The notes below the pieces were generated by a model that did no database searches, was not told the origin of the DNA, and saw nothing but the letters and a program-made list of their open reading frames with translations. The translations under genes and the position numbers were made by a program. Positions 1 through 7,878 of a stretch of DNA of 64,000 nt are shown here, one piece after another. Source of the DNA: SZUA-100 sp965248135 (lineage in GTDB: Bacteria > Pseudomonadota > Alphaproteobacteria > Rhizobiales > Rhizobiaceae). Numbering within the stretch: the first letter of the stretch is position 1; each line of letters begins with the position of its first letter. Location: contig CBDFIN010000012.1 in the NCBI GenBank assembly GCA_965248135.1, positions 496,001-560,000 of the forward strand, given 5' to 3'.

Positions 1-3000
1 TCTAATTGCGAAAACGGGAAAATTTCCTGCGGGCGTTTTCCCATTAGTTTTATTATAGCCAGCGCGATGAAATATCCGTCCCTTTCCCAAATACCCGCAT
101 AGTCAACCAACCTCGCCATCACCCGCATCAGAACCCCATGAAGTCTGGTGTGGTTGATCAACCGTACGTGTGCAGCCAATTGGCGATGTCGCACGATGGT
201 GGAAAGGATCTCCCGGTATTGGCCATGATCGTCAATGGTGAAGCTATTGGCTTTAGTGCTTGCCTGATGATGAAGCGCCTTACGGTTTAACTGTGCCTCA
301 TTAATACGGGAAGAGCGGGGGTCTAAAACAATGCGCAGGCTCTCAAGATCTTCAAGGTCCTTGATGTCATCGTCAGCAACCCGCTCGGTATCCGTTGCCT
401 GTTTTAGCACTGCCAAATGGCCGAACCGCATAATTTCCCGCAATCCACGTCGTGTGCCATCTAGTACATCATCTCCGGCATCTGGTTTCAGAAACAATTC
501 GTCAAAAGCCGCTTTCTCCTTGTAGAGGGCGCGAAAAGGCTCCAATCCGATTTTTACAGCATCACCGTCAAATTTGGCATCATGCATCTGCAGATAGAGG
601 GCAAGAATTTTACGCATTGCCGCAACATCGGGATAATCATCCTCATTTCCGGCTTTGATTTCAAGAACCCCCCATTTGCGAAATTGATGCAGCAGTCGCG
701 ACACATCATCCACCGGAACCAAGTGGAGAAGGAGATACAGATAGGCCTGCCAAAGGGGCCGCTTCTCGGCATTCTCGTTCGGTTCTGCTGCTGGAATTCC
801 AACCGGTTTGTTGGCTTTGGTGGTCTCTTGGATTGCCAGCAACCAGTGGATCGATGATAAACCAAGGATGTACATGCGAAAACCGCGCCCGATGACATCA
901 CAAACAAATTCGTAGATCCAGTCTGCCTGATCGCGTGCCTTGTCGCCGACGCTTCGATAACCGGCCTGCACGCGCATTTCTGATGCTGTTTCCGCTGTCA
1001 GCATTTCCAGAAAATTTGAAATGGTTTGCCCTTCTTTGAGGCTCAAACCGGTGGCTTTTGACACCATCAATTTGCTATGCGGCTGCTGACTATTGATGGA
1101 TTGTGCAGCCTCGCTGCTGCGGCGAATTGAATCCTTAATCCATCTGTTCATTTCTGTGTGGTTGCGTTCCGCCAGCCAATTGCGGAATGGCCCCTCATAG
1201 ATCAGCTTGAAGGCTGTGTGCTTCGCCAGATTGGCGGCAATTTCCAAATCCAGTTTTTTACCCGGTTTGGGGAGCAGGTTGCGGGAATTGGGGCCAACTT
1301 GAACTGAATCTGTATTTTCCAGGCGTAACAGCAGCCGGTTAAATTTGGGCAAAGTAATATCTGTCTGGTCGGCGCGGTCCAAAATGGTCAAAAGAGCGGG
1401 AAGTTGCCTAGTCTCGCAAAATTCAGGAATTCGTGCCCCGGCAACAGTTTCGCGAATTCGCTGGATCGCTGCTAACTCATCATGGGCCAGCAAGTTATGA
1501 GCATACTCTTGGGTGTCACTCGAACCCAAAGGCGTTTGTTTCGCATTTTTATTGCGAGCGACTTCTCCGGTGTTTTCAATACTAAACCGCATTTTAAGTG
1601 CAGACACGAATCCGGACCGTCCACGGAAATGAAATATCTCATGGCGCGCACGGGAGCCTATTGTTAGCATAGTTCGTAGAAATTCGCGTTTTTGGTCTTC
1701 TCTAGTGTCGTCAAAAAAGGGTGCCTCACGGCCAAATATCAGTTTCAGGTGTTCATTAACCTTTGAGAGATTAGAGTTTTTAGACAGAGTCAGTGCTCTG
1801 AAATCTTCACTCCATACGTCATTATCAACTCTGTCTTCAGGATCGCACAGGTTTTTAGCCGATCTCGACGCCTGTGAAAGGGCATTGCGCCACACGCGCA
1901 CAAAAGCTTCCGCCCGTTTAATTTCCGATTGTCCGTCGCTGGTCCAATATCGACTCTGGGCAATTTTTTCGATATCCATTTCCCAGATCGGAGAATCGGG
2001 ACCCAATTCAAAATGGTCTTGGTCTCCCTCACTGGCCTCGTAATGCAAAACCCGCCCGACACGCACGAGTTGGTTTGTGATTTTATTGGTGTCACGATAA
2101 CCTAATCTTCTCAGCAACGCCGCGTGATTTTTGGGAAGCACGCCGATTAGTGATTTCTTTTTGCTGCCCTTCAAAATCCGTTTGTAGAGTGCGCGAACCG
2201 CATCATAAATTTCCAAAACTCCAGATTGGTTTTCCAACAATTCTTGACGTTTAGGAACAGATGTAACCTCGCCCCTATCATTCTTGTTGCCCAAAACTCT
2301 GCCATAGTGTTCGAAAATATGATCGCCAGCTTCAGATGCAAATATTTTCCTCGCGCGACGGCGTTCTTCACAATTTTCAAGTTGTTCATTGGTTTGATAA
2401 ATGCAGGCTGCAAGATCGAACTCAGAACCAAAAATATCGATATCATCAGGGCTCCATGCCGCCGAAGTGAGTTCAGTCAGATCACTATTTTTCTCGAATA
2501 GCCCAGACAGAGTTTTGAGTTCAATGGAACGGGTTCTTCTTTCGGCAAATCCTATATTCGGCTTTTGTTCAATTCCCCGGGTATTCCCGTCTATCTTTAG
2601 TTCATGCCGATGAAGATGATAGTAAATTCGGCTGGCAAGCAATCCATGTTGAATTTCATCGAATTTGGGCAGAGTTTTCTCATATTCATCGTATAGAAAA
2701 GCGTGAAACCATCTACCTTTTATACGGTCTTCATTCTCGAATTCGCTTGCAACTCCGTTTCCGTATGGATGGAGTTTCCAGTCCCATTGCTCCGGTAATT
2801 TCTGTTCGACTGGACCAGGAAACATGTCGCCAAAATTCTGACACAAGACTTTCCAACAAGCGTCACCCAATTTCTGCCGTGCATGTCTTTGTCTGGGGGT
2901 TGCATTTTTTATCCCCACCGGTTTTTTGATGATCTTGTCGATTGTCGATATCCACAAGGCCATTACCAACTTCGGCTCTTTATTTACAAATAATGTGGGC

Positions 3001-3107
3001 TTTACCGGAACAGTGGGGAAAACTGACTTTCCTGACTTCGGTAACAACAATCTATCTGATTGGATTTGATCGGTAAGGCTACTGCCATAGGGGCGTACAA
3101 GCTTCAT
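1..3107 (-). CDS. cas13a: Cas13a (C2c2), type VI-A CRISPR effector RNase, N-terminal 1035 codons, runs off left edge
   Basis: One frame stays open from an ATG at 3105-3107 to base 1, so the stop lies outside the window. The translation resembles Rhodobacter capsulatus Cas13a, as I remember it, along its whole length. Shared blocks include ALWISTIDKI (about residue 50), LHPYG then GRWFHAFL (about 110-130), NQLVRVGRV (about 345), SRYWTSDGQSEIK (about 385), LLHLVPVDDVSRLLHQFRKW (about 800), RGLREI and ARLVDYAGIWERD near the end. The HEPN1 catalytic motif R-x4-H is RHEIFH, R488 to H493 (1629-1646). The HEPN2 R-x4-H would follow about 30-60 residues further on, beyond base 1, so nuclease completeness cannot be judged. 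The family binds a crRNA and, on matching RNA, cleaves RNA in cis and in trans. An SD (AGGAGA, 3113-3118) supports the start. The upstream DNA is broken by ISAs1. Confidence 0.93.
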   Translation of the reverse strand, partial: MKLVRPYGSSLTDQIQSDRLLLPKSGKSVFPTVPVKPTLFVNKEPKLVMALWISTIDKIIKKPVGIKNATPRQRHARQKLGDACWKVLCQNFGDMFPGPVEQKLPEQWDWKLHPYGNGVASEFENEDRIKGRWFHAFLYDEYEKTLPKFDEIQHGLLASRIYYHLHRHELKIDGNTRGIEQKPNIGFAERRTRSIELKTLSGLFEKNSDLTELTSAAWSPDDIDIFGSEFDLAACIYQTNEQLENCEERRRARKIFASEAGDHIFEHYGRVLGNKNDRGEVTSVPKRQELLENQSGVLEIYDAVRALYKRILKGSKKKSLIGVLPKNHAALLRRLGYRDTNKITNQLVRVGRVLHYEASEGDQDHFELGPDSPIWEMDIEKIAQSRYWTSDGQSEIKRAEAFVRVWRNALSQASRSAKNLCDPEDRVDNDVWSEDFRALTLSKNSNLSKVNEHLKLIFGREAPFFDDTREDQKREFLRTMLTIGSRARHEIFHFRGRSGFVSALKMRFSIENTGEVARNKNAKQTPLGSSDTQEYAHNLLAHDELAAIQRIRETVAGARIPEFCETRQLPALLTILDRADQTDITLPKFNRLLLRLENTDSVQVGPNSRNLLPKPGKKLDLEIAANLAKHTAFKLIYEGPFRNWLAERNHTEMNRWIKDSIRRSSEAAQSINSQQPHSKLMVSKATGLSLKEGQTISNFLEMLTAETASEMRVQAGYRSVGDKARDQADWIYEFVCDVIGRGFRMYILGLSSIHWLLAIQETTKANKPVGIPAAEPNENAEKRPLWQAYLYLLLHLVPVDDVSRLLHQFRKWGVLEIKAGNEDDYPDVAAMRKILALYLQMHDAKFDGDAVKIGLEPFRALYKEKAAFDELFLKPDAGDDVLDGTRRGLREIMRFGHLAVLKQATDTERVADDDIKDLEDLESLRIVLDPRSSRINEAQLNRKALHHQASTKANSFTIDDHGQYREILSTIVRHRQLAAHVRLINHTRLHGVLMRVMARLVDYAGIWERDGYFIALAIIKLMGKRPQEIFPFSQL

Positions 3108-3112
3108 GTCTC

Positions 3113-3118
3113 TCTCCT
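3113..3118 (-). promoter_or_regulatory. Shine-Dalgarno of cas13a, lying inside an ISAs1 target duplication
   Basis: Read on the minus strand, AGGAGA sits 5 nt before the cas13a ATG. It is part of the 10-bp target duplication of the neighbouring ISAs1, so the SD survived but everything upstream of it is now transposon DNA. Confidence 0.85.
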
Positions 3119-3122
3119 GTGG

Positions 3123-4366
3123 CAGGGCTGTTCAACGCTAAATGCTTGATGGTTGTCTGGGGGATTCCCAAAGCGGTATTTGTCTGAATCTATAGGAGTG
3201 TATTTGATTCGGAGGATGCACTCATGACATTGAAATTCCTGGAACTTTTATCGACGATCCCTGACCCACGCCGGGCGCAGGGCAAGAAATGGCAGCTTGG
3301 TCCGGTGATGCTGGCGACGATCCTGGCGATTTTGTCCGGGGCGACGTCCTATCGCAAGGTCCATCGCTTCATCGAGGCTCATCGCGAGCACCTCAATGGG
3401 GCATTCGGCTTCGGCTGGGAGCGCGCGCCGGCTTATAGTGCCGTGCGAACCATCCTGCACGGGCTTGATGGTGGCAAGGTGGAGCGGGTTTTCCGCCGCC
3501 ATGCGGTGGAATTGTGCGGTAGCGAACGGGGTGAAGACGTGGAAGCGATGCCGGTTGTCGCGATTGACGGCAAGACGCTGCGGCACAGTTTCGATGCCTT
3601 TAACGACCGCAAGGCGGCCCATGTTCTAAGCGCTTTTGCGGTCGATGACGCGCTGATATTGGGGCACCTGGAGGTGGACGAGAAGAGCAATGAAATCCCC
3701 GCCGCGCAAGCGATGATCAAAGCGCTGGCGCTTACCGGCCGGCTGTTTACGATGGACGCCATGCACTGTTAAAAAAAACTTTCCGGGCGGCCCGGGAGGC
3801 GAAAAGCCATCTCATTGTTCAACTTAAGGAAAATCAGCCCGGTCTGCTGCGAATAATCGAGGCTGTCGGCGAAAGAGAACTGCCGCTGGCTCGTCATGAA
3901 ACCATCGACAGAGGCAAGCGCATGCGCGTCGAGACCCGCATTGTCGAGGTTTTCGATGCCGCTCAGGCGCTTAAACAAACCGGCTGGAACGGGCTCATCG
4001 TGCGTATCATCCGTGTGACGAGAGTGACATTTCTCCGCAGCGCCAAAACCGGGATGTGGAACTGTCGCGAGGAGACCTGCTTTTACGTCTGCTCCGCACC
4101 CGTCAGCGCGAAGAAAGTGGCGCAAGCCATTCGCAACCACTGGGGTATCGAGAACAGAAATCACTATGTCCGCGATGTTACGATGCTGGAGGACGCCAGC
4201 CGCATTCGCACCAACCCTGGCATCTTCGCCAGAGCGCGCAGTTTCGCCCTTAATATCCTGCGTGCCAACGGCGAACAAAACATCGCAGACGCCCTATGGC
4301 GCAACGCCCTCGACTTCACCAGAGTGCTCGATTACCAATACAAGTAATTAGCGTTGAACAGCCCTG
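3123..4366 (+). mobile_element. ISAs1-family insertion sequence, copy 1
   Basis: The ends are inverted repeats CAGGGCTGTTCAACGCTAA (3123-3141) and its complement ending at 4366. A perfect 10-bp direct repeat TCTCCTGTGG flanks it at 3113-3122 and 4367-4376, within the 8-10 bp duplication known for ISAs1 elements. It holds one transposase reading region broken by a frameshift, and it separates cas13a from its native leader. Confidence 0.92.
3224..4347 (+). pseudogene. ISAs1-family DDE transposase, frameshifted
   Basis: The first segment (3224-3772) has the family N-terminus (LSTIPDPRRAQGKKWQLG) and the AIDGKTLRHSFD block with the first catalytic Asp. It stops at TAA right after DAMHC, at the edge of an A8 run. 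The remainder reads in the -1 frame to 4347 and carries KENQPGLL, the NHWGIENRNHYVRDVTM block with the catalytic Glu, and ANGEQNIADALW. The partial second copy at 22538-23381 has exactly the same break, so the lesion predates duplication, or the frame change is tolerated or recoded. The stop precedes most of the A run, so simple slippage within the run would not bypass it. Confidence 0.88.
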
Positions 4367-4512
4367 TCTCCTGTGGAGGGTTCAAATATTAGTTTTCTAG
4401 TTATTGTGCCGAGTATTGATTTTGTAGTTAGAGGATCAGTTTTTCGATAATCTGCCAAATTTAAATGCACTTTGAAGTCTATATTTCCCATTTTGTTCAA
4501 ATTAAGTCGCAT
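4348..4512 (-). CDS. Short ORF upstream of cas13a, cut at its 3' end by ISAs1 (54 aa as it stands)
   Basis: On the minus strand an ATG at 4510-4512 (or in frame 21 nt later) opens MRLNLNKMGNIDFKVHLNL and runs to IS-derived codons ending at 4348. When ISAs1 and one target duplication are removed, the frame reads past the cas13a ATG and stops at a TAG 29 nt inside cas13a. That gives 59 residues overlapping the effector start, as in a translationally coupled operon. A weak GAAG-type SD precedes the ATG. I do not recognise the protein. It may be a leader peptide, a small accessory protein or chance. Confidence 0.4.
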   Translation of the reverse strand: MRLNLNKMGNIDFKVHLNLADYRKTDPLTTKSILGTITRKLIFEPSTGDRAVQR

Positions 4513-4537
4513 ACACTTCTTTAGTCAATATATCTCA

Positions 4538-5844
4538 GGGCACCTCGAAATATCCAAATGATTTTTCCTTCGCGTCCTGTGAATTGGTGTATGATAGGGC
4601 ACGATAACTGAATCGGGGAATAGTCAGATGGGCCAAATGGGTTTTTTCGATGTTTCCAACCGCTATGCCGGTCTTGATGCCAAGAATGACCCGCTTTTGC
4701 GGATCGCTGCGGTGGTTCCTTGGGAGAAATTCCGGGGGCGTCTTGAGGCGGTATGGCGCCGGTCGCGCGAGCAGCGCAAATCCAATGCCGGGCGCAAGCC
4801 TTGGGATGCCATCGTGATGTTTAAAACCCTTGTTTTGTGCGCGCTTTACAATCTGAGCGATGACCAAATCGAATATCAGTTGCGCGATCGGCTTTCCTTT
4901 GTGCGTTTTTTAGGTCTTGGACTTGAGGACCGGGTGCCCGATGCGACAACGGTGTGGCTTTACCGCGATCAACTGGCCGAGGCGGGAGCCATGGAGGTGC
5001 TGTTTGATGATTTTGATGCCCATTTGAAACAAAATGGCTATCTGGCGATGGGTGGTCAGATTATCGACGCCTCGATTGTGGCGGTGCCCCGGCAACGCAA
5101 CTGCAAACAAGACAATGCGACGATCAAAGCGGGTGAGACGCCGCCAGACTGGCAGGATAAACCGGCCAAGTTACGCCAGAAAGACCTTGACGCGCGGTGG
5201 ACCAAAAAGCATGGCCAGAGCCATTACGGCTACAAGAACCATATCAATATTGACCGCCGCCACAAGCTGGTTCGGCGCTATCAGGTGAGTGAGGCCTCGT
5301 TACATGACAGTCAGGTGTTTGACGATATTCTGGATGATGACAATACCGCCTCTGATGTGTGGGCCGACAGCGCCTACAGGTCTGATGAGATTGAGAAACT
5401 GTTGGCCAAAAAGGGCGCAAAGAGCCGCATTCACCACCGGAGTTACCGCAACAGGCCGCTGGATGGGCGCCACATAAAGGGCAACACGACCCGTTCAAGG
5501 GTGCGGGCACGTGTTGAGCATGTGTTTGGCGCGCAAAACAATGACATGGGCGGAACTTTGGTGCGCTCCATCGGGATTGTACGGGCCCGGGCGCATATCG
5601 GATTAAAGAACATTGCCTACAACATGCGTCGGGTGGTCCAACTGGACCGGCTCGCCAAAATGGTGCCGACCAAATTGGTACCGGCCAAATTGGTACCGGT
5701 ATGATGAATTAACGGGATACGTGTGTCCAAAATCGGCAAATAGATACAAAATACCCACAAATGGCGGGGGAATTCCCTGAATGCCAACCGAAATGGTCAA
5801 TAACGGCCATTTATTCCGCTAGTTGGCTATTGTTCGAGGTGCCC
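4538..5844 (+). mobile_element. IS5-family insertion sequence
   Basis: The terminal inverted repeats are GGGCACCTCGAA (4538-4549) and TTCGAGGTGCCC (5833-5844). The 4-bp repeat CTCA flanks it at 4534-4537 and 5845-5848, consistent with IS5-type target duplication. It is intact, 1307 bp with one transposase gene, and sits upstream of the cas13a leader. Confidence 0.88.
4628..5704 (+). CDS. IS5-family DDE transposase
   Basis: The 358-residue protein begins MGQMGFFDVSNRYAGLD and has the IS5 layout. An N-terminal DUF772-like region (WDAIVMFKTLVLCALYNLSD, about residues 58-78) is followed by the DDE domain: IIDASIV (first Asp, about 140), DVWADSAYRS (second Asp, about 243) and RARVEHVFGAQ (catalytic Glu, about 294). 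An in-frame ATG three codons later is an alternative start. The C-terminus carries a short repeat of KLVP units (TKLVP, AKLVP), unusual for the family and probably a small tandem expansion. It looks functional. Confidence 0.92.
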   Translation: MGQMGFFDVSNRYAGLDAKNDPLLRIAAVVPWEKFRGRLEAVWRRSREQRKSNAGRKPWDAIVMFKTLVLCALYNLSDDQIEYQLRDRLSFVRFLGLGLEDRVPDATTVWLYRDQLAEAGAMEVLFDDFDAHLKQNGYLAMGGQIIDASIVAVPRQRNCKQDNATIKAGETPPDWQDKPAKLRQKDLDARWTKKHGQSHYGYKNHINIDRRHKLVRRYQVSEASLHDSQVFDDILDDDNTASDVWADSAYRSDEIEKLLAKKGAKSRIHHRSYRNRPLDGRHIKGNTTRSRVRARVEHVFGAQNNDMGGTLVRSIGIVRARAHIGLKNIAYNMRRVVQLDRLAKMVPTKLVPAKLVPV

Positions 5845-5901
5845 CTCAGTGTCTGCTCAAGAATGAAAACTGTTAGTAGCTAATAGAGTTGGCCGGTTTT
5901 G

Positions 5902-7270
5902 GTAGCACACTAATTGTCCGCTTCTGTTTTAAGCATTGATGGGCAAGCTGTAAGGAGCCGGAGGCGACTGGAGGCTTGTTCATCAATGCTTTCGCGCCGA
6001 AAAGGTTCACGCTGCTTTTTGGGTTTTCTGCCTGGTGATAATCTCTCCTTGTTTTGAATATGTAGCAATTTTGCCGGGGCCATGGAAGATAGCCATTGTG
6101 TCATCTGAGTATTCATGCACCCGCACCCTGGCCTTGACATAGTGATGACGGATGAGGCTCTGCGGCAGTTGCAGGACCAAATTGTTGTACGAAACTGTAT
6201 TGTCCCTGCGCACGATGCGCCCGCTCTGCACGCACATAATATCGCGTAAGACTGCCGGGACAGCGACCGGCACAAAAGCACTTGTCTCGTCTTCAGCCGC
6301 AACGCTAAAGCGAGCATTGTGATCCGGCAGGTAGATTTCCGTGATATAGCGGTTGGCCACGGCCATATCGGTGATGTCATGGAGCTTCAATTCATTGACG
6401 AGGCGATCCTGGAAGGTCTGAAAGGCGCGCTCCGATCGGCCACGGGCTTCCGGCGAATAGGCGGCGATATGCTCAATGCCCAACTGATGAAAGGCGCGGC
6501 CCACTTGGGTAAGCCGGGTTTTATCGACCTTCTCACCGGCCTTGGGCGTGTGAAAATAGTGACTGCCGCGATCCGTATAGATTGAACAGGGCAGGCCGTG
6601 ACACTCAAACACATCCAAAAAACCGCGAAAGCTGGACATTGTTCCTTCTTCCTCAACCAGAAAGGCCGAATAAACCTTTGATGTCGCATCATCCATGGTC
6701 ACAATCAGGTCAAGCTTAGGTTTGCCCTCAAGCCATTCATGGGTCGAACCATCCTGATGCAACATCATACCGGTACATGGCCTGCGCGGCCTCTTGCGCC
6801 GGTGAATGCCGCGCCCGCAGACCGCAATCACCAACCCTGAGCGCTGCAACCGGGTCTTCGTCCAGGTGTAACCCCAGTTGAAATTATGATGCTTGACCAG
6901 ATGATCATGAAAATGCTTCACATTCCAGCCCATATAGCGCGTCTCATATTGCTCAAGCATCCATGAGGTTTCGTCGGCAGGCACCGCACGCACCGACTTC
7001 TTGCCCAACCGGCGGTCATTGAGCCCATCAGAACCGCAATCCTCATAGCGCCTGCGATAACGGCGGAATGTCCGCTCCGACATCCCTAAAATCTCTGCCG
7101 CATCATGTCCCGAAAGCCGCTTTTCTTCATATCGAGATAACACATCAATAAACTTCTCCATCCGTCTTTCCTGTAACCATGAAGTCCGGTTCATCAAACA
7201 CCCTCCTTTTGAGAGCATCCTAAAACCGGACAAATCACGTGCTACATAAAGCGGACAACTGATGTGCTAC
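5902..7270 (-). mobile_element. ISNCY-family (IS1202/ISPlu15-like) insertion sequence
   Basis: The ends match as imperfect inverted repeats: GTAGCAC plus TTGTCCGCTT at 5902-5923, and the complement at 7249-7270. The single gene inside is on the minus strand. I could not find a convincing flanking target duplication. Confidence 0.75.
6007..7194 (-). CDS. ISNCY-family transposase (helix-turn-helix plus rve integrase core)
   Basis: The start is placed at MNRTSW because a strong SD (AGGAGG) lies just upstream on the minus strand; a longer frame to 7233 exists. The N-terminus carries a helix-turn-helix (LSGHDAAEILGMSERTFRRY). The DDE core follows: TMDDATS with the first Asp, SIYTDRGSHYF with the second, and SPEARGRSERAFQTFQDRL with the catalytic Glu. 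A C-terminal beta domain (DNTVSYNNLVLQLP) is typical of ISNCY transposases. About 395 residues, apparently complete. Confidence 0.9.
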   Translation of the reverse strand: MNRTSWLQERRMEKFIDVLSRYEEKRLSGHDAAEILGMSERTFRRYRRRYEDCGSDGLNDRRLGKKSVRAVPADETSWMLEQYETRYMGWNVKHFHDHLVKHHNFNWGYTWTKTRLQRSGLVIAVCGRGIHRRKRPRRPCTGMMLHQDGSTHEWLEGKPKLDLIVTMDDATSKVYSAFLVEEEGTMSSFRGFLDVFECHGLPCSIYTDRGSHYFHTPKAGEKVDKTRLTQVGRAFHQLGIEHIAAYSPEARGRSERAFQTFQDRLVNELKLHDITDMAVANRYITEIYLPDHNARFSVAAEDETSAFVPVAVPAVLRDIMCVQSGRIVRRDNTVSYNNLVLQLPQSLIRHHYVKARVRVHEYSDDTMAIFHGPGKIATYSKQGEIITRQKTQKAA

Positions 7271-7584
7271 TGACAATCAAGAATGAAAGCTTGACAAACA
7301 AAGCATTTCATAGGAATATAAGACCGCAAACGCTACCATTGTATATTTAGTGTTGTTTGGGTGTTTGTCCCTTGAAATTGCGCCTTGCAGTTCCCAAATC
7401 AAATTGAACAATCCGAAAAACTGAATCTGTTCAAGCCACACATGCCAATGTGTAGTGATGTTTTGTGCCGTTTGCGTTGAGCATTTTGCTCCGCCATCGC
7501 GGCTACTATTTCCCATAATCTTTAACCTGAATGCTCACTGATTGTGCGGTGAGTAGGCGATATTAATTCATCAGAAAGCTTATC
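7271..7584. other. Intergenic stretch between ISNCY and the recombinase unit
   Basis: There is no convincing gene here. A 79-codon frame on the minus strand (7277-7516) has no SD or recognisable product. A 12-bp word TCAAGAATGAAA occurs at 7277-7288 and again on the other side of the ISNCY element at 5857-5868. Confidence 0.5.
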
Positions 7585-7863
7585 ATGACCCCAGATATTG
7601 ATAAATACCGCAAATATGTCGATCACTTCGACCTTTCCGAGGACAAGAAAATTGAGCTTATCCACACGGTTTGGCAAATGATGGGGAATAGCGTGGATCG
7701 TGCATTCCGTTTGGATAGCGTACAGCTGGCCTGTGGCAGCCGGGTCGACAAAGTTGCAAATCGGACTGAGAAATTGATACCATCATCGACAACACGGTTG
7801 CACGGCGAATTCGAATACCACTCAACATTGACGTTGACCAAAACTGAATTCACCAACAAATAG
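7585..7863 (+). CDS. Small conserved protein encoded just before the serine recombinase
   Basis: The 92-residue product starts MTPDIDKYRKYVDHFDLSED and continues KKIELIHTVWQMM...VDRAF. I recall this pattern from small ORFs paired with large serine recombinases in alphaproteobacteria. It ends 15 nt before the recombinase ATG, so the two probably form a transcription unit. The C-terminal half (from about residue 50) looks less conserved and may be altered. Its function is not known; a role as recombination accessory factor would be a guess. Confidence 0.65.
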   Translation: MTPDIDKYRKYVDHFDLSEDKKIELIHTVWQMMGNSVDRAFRLDSVQLACGSRVDKVANRTEKLIPSSTTRLHGEFEYHSTLTLTKTEFTNK

Positions 7864-7878
7864 CAAACAAGGAGAGCC

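Noticed and set aside
168..185. A second R-x4-H (RQLAAH, residues 975-980) in Cas13a taken as HEPN2
   Set aside because: In the R. capsulatus homologue this position is not R-x4-H; the true HEPN2 motif follows about 70 residues later, outside the window. The match is probably chance.
3761..3785. Classical programmed -1 slippage in the ISAs1 transposase
   Set aside because: The zero-frame stop lies before most of the A run and no X-XXY-YYZ heptamer precedes it, so standard slippage does not explain the frame change.
5857..7288. TCAAGAATGAAA on both sides of the ISNCY element as a target duplication
   Set aside because: The left word is over 30 bp away from the IS end while the right one is 6 bp away, so it cannot be a simple duplication.
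7277..7516. 79-codon minus-strand ORF
   Set aside because: No SD, no recognisable features, and it lies between an IS end and the recombinase unit.
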